A program made the translations under genes and the position numbers. The notes under the pieces were generated by a model. The model worked only from the letters and a program-made list of their open reading frames with translations. It did not search any database and was not told the origin of the DNA. Below, piece by piece: positions 45,084 through 58,200 of a DNA stretch of 64,000 bases; positions within the stretch are counted from its first letter, which is position 1, and each line of letters starts with the position of its first letter. Origin of the DNA: Porites lobata (Eukaryota; Cnidaria; Anthozoa; Scleractinia; Poritidae); the NCBI GenBank assembly GCA_942486035.1, contig CALNXK010000173.1, positions 787,501-851,500 of the forward strand, in the 5' to 3' direction.

Positions 45084-48000
45084 CTGAAATGAAAACCAAC
45101 AGTAATTCATTATTCGAAACTTGGGAGACTTTAGGCCATACGCGCATTTGGTGCCCGGCTTCGATGCCCGATTAGGATACCCGCTGGGCCCTAATATGAA
45201 CACCCTCCTTCTTCAAGTACCCTCGCAATAATTCGGTACAAGGACGAAAGCTTCCATTGAGGCACACAACGGATCCCTGTGTGCGCGTTTCTTGTTAGTT
45301 TCGAGGCAACCCACTTCATAGCACACCCATAACTCACTACTACCTCACTCAAAAACTGGCGTCTGAAAACGTGTAGTATTAAGTGCCCAGTGAGTGAACA
45401 CAGAACCATTTTGTGCCAGTAGCCAGGCGTGACTTGTATTCACGTAACAACAACAAATAGATACATATCGGATACACAGAGTGTGTGAACACTGCACCAT
45501 TTGGTGTTGGAACCCAGGGACTGGTGTTTGGGCACCAAATGTGGCCACGGCAGGCTAAGGTACACCAGATTGCCGGCTAATCACATATGGTAAATGAAAG
45601 GTTTATCATCCTCGGAAATGCCGACCATTTGAACACGCGGTAACGACTGCTTAAAAGCAGTACTGATCACTGGCTCGTTTAGAACCGTTGGTAGAGTTTT
45701 GACGATTATTCGGCTACAGCTTTTTTGTTGTCAGTATTATACATGCAATGTTGTGGACCGTTCGGACATTATTTGTCCAATGTAAACCTGAGATTAAAAT
45801 TCGACAGTTAACTGCAACAGTTGCGATTTTCTTATTAAAGCAACGTACCGGTTAAGATGAAACATGATGCGCTTCACCACAGCCAAGTTATGGGGCGGCA
45901 AATCGTGAAGAATCTGCCTCAGTCGAGCTAAACGGTCATTGGCATCAACATGAACTGAAAAATACAAAGGTAAGTCAGAAAATAAGGTTCTCGTTTGAAC
46001 ACAAATTGAAGATTGTACCGTGCTACTCAAGAAAACGTGCAGCAACAAATTCAAGCCGATGCAAACTTTTTCACAACGCAAGAGGTATCAGGCCAAACAA
46101 GATCTAGAGTTGCAACCGAATGAAAACGAATCCTTGCAAAGGCTAGCATTTGCTAATCTTCGCTCTCCCTCGGTTTTAGCCTGTTCCAAGCGTTCAGATA
46201 GTAGAGAGTGGCGTGAAATTAAGAGCGGTGGAATAAAAATTTTCATATTTCTTTGCGCCGTCTCCACTAACTGGATGCCTGGAATAGGTTACCTCGGTTT
46301 GGGATATTAACAAATGTTACATGTGCTAGTCTACGTAAAACCACTTTGGACGAAAAATGACTCTCAAAATGACTGTGCTACTCATTGTAACAATTAAGGT
46401 ACGGTAAAACGAACAACAAAAACGTGCAACTTGTTTTGCGACATTGCTGCAAGAAGAGACGAGAGGCCATGTGGCGCGTGTTACCACTCACAAGTCAATG
46501 ACCTTTCTTGCAACAAATCAGTTTGTTGATTGTTATGCGTCGCACCGATCTCTAAAGTGGAGAGCAATTTCGCTCCGTTACGGAAATAACGCCGTAATCA
46601 CCGTTCTCGTGCGTGAACAAAAGCCCTATCCTGTATAATTTTTGTGCCGGCGCAAAAGCTATTCGGTTTTTTGTGAATATAGCTCGAGTCTATAAACACT
46701 TCTCTGTACTCACCCATTGCATCATGTAAGGCACTCTGAAGTGAGTTTGGAATGACAGGTTCGGGTAGTAACTTCAAAAAAGACTTGAAGGCGCCTGTTA
46801 CTGCATGAACTCCGACCCCCAGCTCGGCCAACTCAAGTCCGTGGTCTGATACAGAGAGATGGAAGTACAATTAGATTAATGTCATTGACGAATAAGGAAA
46901 ACTCCAGGGTGTGTCTACAATCGGGCTAGACCCGATTGTCCTTTTCGAAGTATGACATTAGAGCGATTTTCGTATGTCCTTGAAAAATGGTTTCGGTAAA
47001 TGTTTGTTATTTGTTTTATCAGCCAATGGATGAAAAGAACAAAACATGGACTCTTCGTTTTCCCGCCAAAGAAAACCCTTATATGGAGAAGGCATTGTTC
47101 GATTGACCAATCGTGTTACAGTATGACGTCAAAGCGATTTCTAGAAAGTTCTTCGGGCATGAAGTTTTTCAGCCGAGCGTTCGCTTAACCAACCAAAAGC
47201 CAGGTGCGTTTGTATCCGTTCGATAAACCAATCAAATCGCTTTATTTCCGTTCGCTAGTCGTTTCTGTTTTGTTCGCGCGTTTTCATTTCAAGGTCATAC
47301 GAAAATCGCTCTAAGTTCTCTGCTGGAGGACTCATCGTTTCTGTCGCACACATTGTAACAAAGTCAGTTCGGGGACTCCCTTTTTACTCGTGTAAAATTA
47401 ATATATAGTATATTGGACCGTTTATACAGTGTGTCTTGTACTTACTTTCTTCCACTTTTTGCTCGATGAGGCCAATGTCCGCTTGATTACCGTTTACTCT
47501 GTAAATTCCCTCAACTTGCATTCCTTCAAAAGGAAAAGAAAAATTGCCCTATTTAGTTCATAATCTCTTGCCAGCAAACACCTGGATCGCCGCAGCAATG
47601 AGGTGGATGATGACAATTTTCGTATGGATTCAGATGACCACAAAGAATTCGTGGACACACACTCTCTTACGTCTGGAGTAGATTAGTGAGTCCTTTGCAG
47701 TCGTTCGGGCCAGAGTCACGCAATGCTTCCCTTCCCAAGCATTGCGTGACTCTGGCCAGAGCGGCTGCGAAGGAGGCTAGGAGCAGATCGGGAGTACACC
47801 TTAACTTTATATTAGAGGATGAAACTAAGGTGAAAACTGAACAAAGGCCTCTGAAACATCGGATCAAAGAAGGAAAAGCAAACTGAGCACTGGATAGCAC
47901 AGACGAAGACTGAACGTTCATTCGCCTGATACTGAACACAGTGAACGCCCGCTAAAAGGAATCTAGTCGTTTAAGAACCTGCTGGCAGAAATTTGGCACT

Positions 48001-51000
48001 TAAATACCCAAAAATATAAGAACCTGTTATATTCGGGTTACAGGTAAATTATGATAAATCTTTTAACCAGGGAGTTTGACTTCGAGATTGCCAATTAGTC
48101 TTTGATATTACAAGAAAATACTGTCCTTAATCGTAATTACAAACAAAATTATTACTGTAATTCTTGTAGTTCTTAAACGCGGGTGTTTACTTTATTAAAG
48201 AATATGATTTTATGGACTTAAAACTAAACGATGCAATTTTCTGTTGATCCTCATCGGCCTCAATGATCTTGACTGTTCCAAAATCGTCACTTGCTAGAAC
48301 TGGAATTAAATAAAACAGAATAAGCGGGGCATACCTGCGTTTTCCACAAAATCGATGCACCTGTCCACAAACACAGGAACATGGGATTCAGTATCGCAAA
48401 TTGTTTCCAGCGGCTGAGCGAAATACGTAAAATTGGTGACTTTTTTCTGTCTGCTTTCGAAAAACTTGTCAATTTTCTCTTTATCTTTTCTCTTCTTTTT
48501 CTCCTCGCGTTTCTGGCGTTTTTCCTCTTCGCGTGACTTCTTCTCTTCCTTCTTTCGCTGCTTCAAGGCCTCGCGATCCTCGCGTGGTGTCTTCTTTTTC
48601 GATGAAGACCACGCCTAAAACAAATGCAAAACCACTTCAAGCTAAGAAACGTTTACGTAAAGGGTACTACAGTGTAGGCACCACTACTGCAATAAGGAAT
48701 TGTGCAAATAACCTTTTTACGGATGAAAGTTCTGCGCTACCGCGGGTGAAAGCTATGACAGGTTCATCAGGCTTTTAAGCCTGATCAACTTGTTTAATTT
48801 AGCGATGTAATCCAGTTTAATGATCTGCCAAGAGTTCCGCATCAAAACTCTAGACAGGTACATTTCTAGCCTATGAATACAGCAGTCTCTCTTCTTTCCT
48901 CGCTGCTATTAGGACGTTTCGTATCGTTACACAACGCGTGATCATCAAGTGGATACCGTCTCCATTCCTGAAACTCAGGTAACAACACATATGACCAATC
49001 CGTCGACGTCCCCAGTACTGCAGACCGTTTCAAAATTATACCACAAAACTTACCGATTTTTTTGTTTTGTGTCCTAACGGTGAACCAGGATCATCTTCTG
49101 TTTCCTACAAAATTTAAACAAAACCGTAATTTCACGGAGGAAAGGACAACGTGAGTACGTGTGTACAATTACAATCTGCGCTACTATCGCTAATCTCCAG
49201 ACGAGTCCGTTGGAGAAGTAAGCCCAAAGCTTTTAGCTCCGGCTAAAATCACGACACCACTTTGGTCGGACAAACCTCTTGTACACCCCCTCCTCTCCAA
49301 TAAGCCCCACTCCATTAATTGCTTTTCAGGGATAGAAAGCTAATTAGCCTCCATCTCTTTTTGACTCCCCCCCCCACACACCTTTATTCTAAAATGATAG
49401 ACTGTATGGACTGATCCGGTATGATTTATTCACGTGCTGGAAGTTAGGATTTCTTTATGATATTCTGCACGACCTTCAGCTTCTTGTGCCAGAGCCTTTC
49501 CACTTTGCGTTCTAGTTTTTATGGAGAATTGGTATTATCTTCGCTAATTAAATAATCCCCTCTTTGAAATAAGCAGCCCCCCCCCCCCACCCAAACGTGC
49601 TTGACTTAAAAAAAATAATAAGTAACCCCCCCGGGGACGGGCTAAATAGAAGATTGACGGTAGGAAAGAACGTACCTCTTCTGTCCCGAGATCTGATTCT
49701 CGCCGAGGAATATCCAAGTGATTGGGCTGCAATAACGATACGCAAAAGATTGGGAATTAAAAGCGAACTTCACGGGGGAGTTCCTACTGTGGTGACAAAA
49801 AAGACTTGGGTGAGAGTTAAGCCTATCATGACTTCTAGTACCTACCCTGAATGGTCCTTTGTGCTTGTTTTTATCCTTGGTGAATTCCAAGGTTGACTCA
49901 TCTTCCTGGCTTGAGGACATGGTACCAGTCCTCCTAGATTCTTTCTTGGCTAAAAATTAGTAAACACAAAGCCAAAGGATATGAAGTTTCTACCTACATC
50001 ACTCATTCCCCGCACCTTTTTATCGAAATATGATCGCTTCAACTGAAAATTACTTTGCAATTTTCTTAAGGGCCTTAAGGACACAACTCACCTCCAAAAA
50101 TTAATTTCGGTCCAATATCGAGGTTTCATTAAATTGAGTATCTTTTCCGTATATTTTCTATTACTGGGACGAAGAATGTCGTTCGTTATACCGAGGACTT
50201 CGTTCCACTGTAATTGACGAGGCTGTTATTATGTCCCTTACTCACTCTGGATACAGATCAGTCATTTCTATGTAATCTAGCCGTTTGCAGGCTAAACGAT
50301 AGTACAATGTACCTTTATTTCTCAATCACTTCAAGACCTTGGGAGTCGATCCTGCCCCGGGAATCGATTCCAAGACCTACCGCTGAGGAGGTCAGCACTC
50401 TACCGACTGAGCAAGCCCCTACCGCGGTAAACTACAAGCTACAGTACATGCCACCTAAAGATCATGAACCTATCCCTACGGTCCGGATGAAGATACCCAG
50501 CTGTTCACTGTACTTACTTGATTTCCGTCCGGAGAAAAGCTGTTTCTTGTGTATCTCGGTGGGTACCTTAGGCGTGTTGGCTGGGCTGCGTTGCGTGCTC
50601 CGTGACCGCCGAATCACATACTTCTTCTTTACCGGTCGCAGCTCTTCTGTTCTGGGCAGAGTAGCCTCATCACCAGTCCCTTGATCTGAAGTATTACTGT
50701 CCCCTCTTTTATCGCGTCTTGGACCGAGAACTGGTCGACCATAAGTGTCTGTAAACCAAAGTTGATGCTCTTAATACCCTTCTTAAGAGAATCAAGCACT
50801 ACTTAGACCGTCATCAGCAACAACACATCATGTAAAGACAAAACTATTTTGGCCTCATAGCCTTAACTTTTCCGCGACCTACATGTAGTACCCGCGCTGG
50901 TGAGGTACCACCTTACACCCACACTCTGAATCATCTCTGGATCATAACATTTTAATGAGACGTTTTTGAAAACTGGAGTTCTCGAAGAACTGGAGAAATC

Positions 51001-54000
51001 GCGATGAATTTTAATAACGCAAATGCGCATTATGAGTTAAATTTCGTTGACAAAACCGTGATGTGATTACTTAAGCCACCTACTGGTATAAGCCAGTCAA
51101 TCAGTTCTTCCTTTAATTTTTTGCATTTATCCTCTTAACGCCGACTGAGAAAAAAACAGTGGATTTTCAAGTCCAACCAAACTTTTACTAGTGCTGGAGC
51201 AGGGTAGACTGCTTTTCCTTTAGCAATGGAACCGTGGAAAGAATGGTAGGTAAGATTACCGCGCGAGGGCGCTTACTTCACGAGTGATTTCGTTTTGGCC
51301 GGGGAGCCACAAGAAGAATGGGGGTGAATCAAATTATCTACCCTGAGAAAACAGCCGACATTTGGCGGCGCTACCACTAGTTTCCCCGCCAAATGAAGTC
51401 TGAGAAACGAGCGCAGAAATTCCATACTGATGACACGTCACTACCCAGATATGGGTAGTGCTTCTGATTGGTTAAATCAAATTTCCTACGCGGCACGACC
51501 AATCAGAAGCACTACCCAGATCTGGGTAGTGACGCGTCATCAGTATGGAATTTCTGCGCTCCTTTCTCAGACGTCATTTAGCGGGGAAACAAGTGGTTAC
51601 GTCGCCAGATGTCGGCTGTTTTCTTAGGCTACAAATTATCCTCCTCCTCACATGCTGCAGAAGTGCCCCCAAAAATCATTCACCGCTTTGATATCACCAC
51701 CAACGTAAATTGGTCATCACCTACCTCGCCGGGATTTCCTCTCGATCGTGCTAACATCCTCAGCGGAATGCGACAGTCTCAAGGAACTTTTAAGCGTGAC
51801 TTTTGCGTGCTGTTTGGGTTTTTTATCCGATGCATTGGGCTCCTCCACGATAGCCACAGCGTAAATTGTCGGCCGTGGCTTGTCCGAGATGTTTAATTTG
51901 TTTTTTAAAGCGTCTTGCACTTGTGCATATTCTGGATCGCTCACATCCTGAAAGAATAACACGATCACGTTAACTGGACCCTTTCACTCAACGTGGTCAA
52001 TATGGCGAAATAACACGCCGTTCTGACTCATCCACTTTTTGACCAAAAAAAGGTTGGTTTGTTAAGTGACTTCATGTTCACGTAACTGGACCCTTTTACT
52101 CAGCGGGGTTACGAGGATAGTTTCGGCTCGTGGTCAGGGGGGTGGGGAGTAGAATTTCCAACCCAGAGAACTTTTTCTAAGACGGATTAAGACAAAGCAA
52201 AGAAACTTTGTTCAAACTCTGGATAGCGCATTTCTATCCAGCGGATAAATACAGTGAAACTTACGTATAGCGGTCACCCTTGGCAGATGACCGTGTGACC
52301 GCTATATACAGTTTTCCTTAAAACTCTACTGGAAGTTAAAGAATAACGCTTTTATGTGAAAATAATTAATCCATTTATATTAACAGTTGCATAACAAATA
52401 CGAGAAACAGCCTCTTAAATTTGTAAGTATTAGGGACGCCACTTCGTTATTCAATGCAGCATAGATATCTATCCGGATAGCGTTATAAACTGCTGGGACC
52501 GTGTTAGTTTTGCAAATGACCTCATACAAGCTACATAAGGTCACCATGTCATACCTCCTGCTGTGCAAGCGGTGCCTCTACCTCAGGGCCCTTCCGGTTC
52601 AGATCAGGCACAGATGTGTGAATGTCCTTCTGCCGAGCGTTCATCTTCACCCAAACATCCTGTGTCGGAATGGCCACTTTATTGTTAAAGAAATTGATCT
52701 TTTCCTTCACTCGCAATGCATAAGGATCCTCCACAGCGATGGAGGAAGGTCTGGGACTAATATCGTCTACTGTAGAGTAGTGGTTCTCTTCTCTGCGGTC
52801 CTCATTCTTGAAAGTGTTGTACCCCTCGTCATCATTGCTCCTCAGCGTGTCTGTCCCCGAATCCTCCGGAGGGAAATCCTCACTCAAATTGTAGTTCCTC
52901 TTAGGCAGGGGTGGTGGGGTGTCGTGCACCGCCGCTGTAGGGGTCTCTCGGGCAGTTTTTTGCTGCTGGAGGAGATTAGCGTTCGCGTAGAGCGAGTTTT
53001 CGATCAAGTTCACCTCGCTGTCGTTCATCGTGGTTAGTTCTTTCGACTTCCGGAACGAGCGCTTCCGGGAAAGATCGACCTGAGCGTAAAGCTCTTCTGT
53101 CTTGTTTTCTCTCTTCTGCCAAACTTCATTATTTTGCGGTGTACCGCTGGTTATACCACCACCCCTTTGCAAACTGAGGAAAAGCGCGGTGGGCGTCGAT
53201 GTAGCGTAAGGCTTTAACTCGTCACTGCCGCTCGAGTCTCTCGCCTGGCTTGTGCTCTTTACGTCTTCTATGGAACTGTAAGCTGGGATCTGGTTCCCCC
53301 TCTGATACACAGCATACGGGTTGATTTCCGATTCGTCCAACGTTCCTTCAGACATTCGCTGAAACAGTTTTGGCGACCCTGTCTGTCTCTCACTGAGGCT
53401 TCGTCTTCTGTTAATCTCGTCTTCGACGTTCACGGGTTTCTTGCTAGGGGGTTCCGGCAGAGGGTCGTGCTTGCGGCGAATGGAATTTTGCAGCTGTTTC
53501 TGCGACTGCCGAAGTTGTTGCTCGTTAATAAACTTTTGATACGCCAACTCGCTGTCTCTTTTCTTCTCCCAGACTTGATTGAAGAACGCAGCAAACGCAC
53601 CAACTACAGCAAAAAAGTAAACATATATAAAAATTTACGAATATCCTTGAGATTAAAGCACGCGTTTGTGAAAAACTTAACTTTTACGGGCTTTTTTGGG
53701 CAGATGTAAGTGTGTATTATATAATGTCAATGTTAATAATGTTAATTTTGTTATCTCAGGTAATTTTTGTTTTTCTTTTGTTTCAACTTCATTAGCATAC
53801 AATACCATACCCCCTAAAAAAGAAAAACAAAAATTACCTGACACAAAAAATTAACTACAACATATATCTGAACATGAGGCTGGTTCCGCGAAGGCCAAGA
53901 TGAAGTTTACTCTTTGTTCTAATTGGCTACCCGAGCGCGCGGGATGGGGTTACCTTGCCCGATCAGGAACGATCACTCTTTCTGGCAACAAAAGAGTACT

Positions 54001-55155
54001 TTTTTGGCCATATAAGTCCTAGTTCACTGATCAAGTTTTAACAAACAAACTTGGTCAAACACGCATAATTATGGTCACAAGGATAGCACTTTTTTACAAC
54101 GCCCTATCTTAGAATTTTGATGCAACTCAGCAAACATGTACAAAATAGAAAGGAAAGAAAAAAGATACCCTGATGCTGGAATTGAGAAGAAGTTGTTTGA
54201 AATTTGGCAAAGAGTTTACTGGCAAGATTGGTGCCGTCAGCCAATAAGCTAGCCGCCACATGACTGTGGAACACAACACTGGCTCCAGACGCGCTCCCTG
54301 TTACAGCTAGCACCTGTATAGGTACTTGAGGAATGAACCTTGAGAAGCCACTGTAAGAAAAAAAATCAAAATTTGACAAAAAAATCAGTCACACAAGCAA
54401 AGAAACATTCTGATGAGCGGCTTCGATAGTTACATATCTACAGAACCAAGTATAATTAAAGGGTTCGTACTCTTAAAATTCCATGACTTTCCATAACTTT
54501 TTCAAAGACCTTTTCAAGTTTTCCGTGACCTTAGGTTTAGCTGTCACTTTCGGAAATTTTCAAAACCTTCCTAGTTTCAGGGTATTCTTTGACCTAACTC
54601 AGTTGAAAAGAAACGAACTCTGGCGTCCAGCAAAATGCGTGCTGCTTGCGCTGTTTAATAACTCGTCTCTATCTCACATTGTCCTTGCTTTGACATCTGC
54701 AGCAACTAACCTACAAAACATAACTAACATTTTCCCTGACTTTCCAGGACCAACAAGTAAATTCCATGACTTCCCAGGTCTGGAGAATTAATTCTTACAT
54801 TTTATGACCTTCCAGGTTTTCAATGACCCGAACGAAAACTGCATTAATTTGTAGTCTCCGTGAAGAATGAGAAAAAAAAGAGGAAAATCTTCCACCTTCA
54901 CAGTCCAGCAATTATGAATCCCTAAGAAATTTGTATTAAGGATGACTTCAGCCCCCGGGGGGGTACTTTAGGAATTTCTGGGTGGGGATGTGCCGCTGGG
55001 ACCCTGGAACCCTTAACCTATACTAGAGGTAGTTCAGCTGAATTTTGCTACCCTATACTAGAGTAAACTCCCCAAATCCCCCTATTCCAGAGTAGCTGTT
55101 TACCTAGTCTAGATAAAATCTTCAACCACCTGATTAGTTTCCTGAAAAATGATAC

Positions 55156-55194
<39 letters not shown>

Positions 55195-55233
55195 CCTAGA
55201 GTAAACTGCTTGAAAACCATACCCTTCAAAGCG

Positions 55234-55270
<37 letters not shown>

Positions 55271-58200
55271 GGGCTTCAGCGTTCCTGAAAATTTTGGCAG
55301 TTATCTCAGCTCATGGCGGTGGATTACAAATGCTGTGGTACATTAGGAATGGAGAAGGGGGACGGGGGGAGGGGGGATTACCTGAGTGTTCCAAGTGATG
55401 CTTTCCGTATTGCTGAGTACACCAGGATGTAGCCATGGTACATTTGGTAATTAAGACTGTATGCTCCTAAAAAAGTTGACAATGGGTCAGTCCTCTATTC
55501 TATTCAACAATCCATTTTAATTTCAGTTGAAGCTCCATTCGCTACCACAAATCTCCTAAGCAACCACTTCCTATAAACAACCAACCATCCTAAACACCAA
55601 GCTTTTCCCAGTCAAGGCTTAATCATTGGATCCTCTGGTAAACGACCACGGCCACTTTTTAGGATGATGGTTTCACAATTTTCCATTGTTTTTAAGCTCT
55701 TCTAAACAACCACCAGATACAATGGTCTGGTCTTTGTGTTCGCTGTGTGTACTACGCTACCCTTTAAAACTAAAGTAGAGAAGCCTGGAGACCTTCTGCA
55801 GCAGTTTGACTCTCATAAGTGACCACTAACTCTTTGCATTTGAGTAGTCACTTACACATGTACATACCGGGGATAAAAGAGTAATAGATTACAAGACTCT
55901 AAAGACAAGGTAGTTGAACAGGTCACAAGTCTAAACTGTGGAATATGACAAGTAAAAAATACTAACAGACCCTGAAAGTTAAACATTGACAATGCAGAAT
56001 GCCCAAATTAATGCATACCATTCATAATTTTCGTTAAAAGCAAACAGCACATCATAGAGAATTTAACCCTTTAAGACCCAATATCCACCTGTATACAAAT
56101 TCTCCAAACTGATCTCTATACATTTCCTTAAAGAATGAGTTGAGAGAATTTGATAAAAGATCAAAGTATTTTCTCTTAGGTGATCATTTAATTAATACTC
56201 ATGACCTCATCTCATGATAATGTATGGATGTCGTTAGGAGAAAATTGCTGTTGGTCACTATTGGGACTTAAAGGGTTAAGAGATCTCCCTTCTAACTCCT
56301 GCTACTTACGGTGATACGAGGTTAGTGTGATCTGAACCCTTCTCTTATCAAAGCCAAGGTATGTTTCCAAGATGATGGTGTCTGGCCTAGTTGAACTTCG
56401 CCAACAGTTTTGATGATGAAGCAGAGGACCAAGGATCAATTCAACTGGGTAAGGATCACCGCACATTGCACATAACATGATCCTAAAATAAAACAAAGAG
56501 AAAACAGCTGAGGAGGACCGTCATTCGGGTTACAAGAAACAAACAGATCAGTGACTAGCAGTAACAAACTCTTGTTTGAGCTTGCTAAAGCAAGCAATGT
56601 ACAGAGTAGCTACATGCACATATGTGTACATTGTAAGCTTGGATGGGCAAAAAGTTTTTTTTTTTATCTGACCCTTGGTTGAAAAGTTAATATATTCTTT
56701 GGGCGCACTGGCAACCAATTTGTTGTCAGACTATGACCATCACCATTTCATGATTACACTTGGCTTAAGAACTGCCATTTGTAATCATTAAAGGGAACGT
56801 GTCACAGCAATTACAGCCAAGTCATGTACTTACTATAAAACTTAATGTTGGCAAAGAAATACCCACTTCACAGCTTCACTGCACAGAAAATCAATGTTTT
56901 TTTCTAGTCAATATTTTAAGTTATTTGTATTACGTTTCACACAATTTGGTCTAGCCATTTTCTTAAGTTGAATTTAAGCTGAAAGGCTATTACAGCTCCC
57001 CTAATATTTTTTTTGTAGTCAACAAGTTTTCTTACTTCAAGTCTGGATCACTGTCCTTTAAATCCTCTGTTGACATGTTTGCTCTGGCCTGTTGCTTCAA
57101 GTTCTCTAACAGTCCCCTCATGGCATCCACCACTTGAGTTTCATGAATCATCTTCCCAGCAGAAAAGCGCGCTACTGGGATGTCGATGAAGGTTGCATTG
57201 TACCTACAGTCATGATAACGGTGTAATATTACCGGTAATTACATACAAAAGAATAAAACAAGTTTTCTCCTAACAATATTGATACATTTATCATGGGAAA
57301 AGGTTATGAGAAGCAATAAGATGACTCCCAAAGGAAAATAATTATTGTGATATTTTATCAAATTCTCCAAAAAAAGTCTTTAAGGAAGTGTACAGAGATT
57401 AACCTGTAGAATCTGTATGTGAATGTTGCGGCTTCAACAGGGATGTCAGTAAGATTTCAAGTTGCCGGGTAAATACAACAATTAGGCAGGGAATCAAACA
57501 GCTAAGGATTTCTTTTGGTTTTATTTTTCTACGAAAGTAGCCAGGAGCCAGGCTCATCATTACCAGGGGAAATCCCCGCCCTCTGGCTCTTCATGACAGC
57601 CTGTTTCATGGATTAAGTAACAAAGGGTTTATTAAGCAGACCTTTTGATCAGGCAATATGCGATTTCTCCAGGGTAGTCTTTCTGTCATTAGATTCAGGA
57701 GAAGGGGCTCTACATTGTTTCCAAAGCATACTACAGTAACTTTAGACTGGCATTCATGCCTGTTATTTTTTAATTAGTGATGAGATACCTTTTGGACTAC
57801 CCCTATGTGATTTGATGTGATTTAGGTCAATTGTGTAAATTTATCTACCACATAATAATATGAGAAGGCCTTTCCTAGATATATGGTATGTATAGCAGCA
57901 AGTCCCTATATGTATTCTTCCAACCCATCCTCTGCTAAGCTTCTCCAGTAAAAGATTATTGTGGAATTTATGAAGTTTCCAGTAAGTAGAAAGAAACAAA
58001 AATACCGGTATATACAGATAATTATATACATTGTAATAATATTTTCAAGGAAATCTTAGTCATCTGTAATATTAAATTCCACAGAGTTTTAATACATTTC
58101 AGGAGTAGTGTTAACCAAGAGTTTCTCCACATAAGGCTGCAAAAGTACTACTTTACTCACAGCAAATAACACCACTAAAACAACTAAACAAAAAACAGAA

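Noticed and set aside
50214..50684. 156-codon plus frame
   Set aside because: Antisense of a p190RhoGAP exon plus a SINE-like relic.
52501..53037. 178-codon plus frame
   Set aside because: Shadow of the large p190RhoGAP exon on the other strand.
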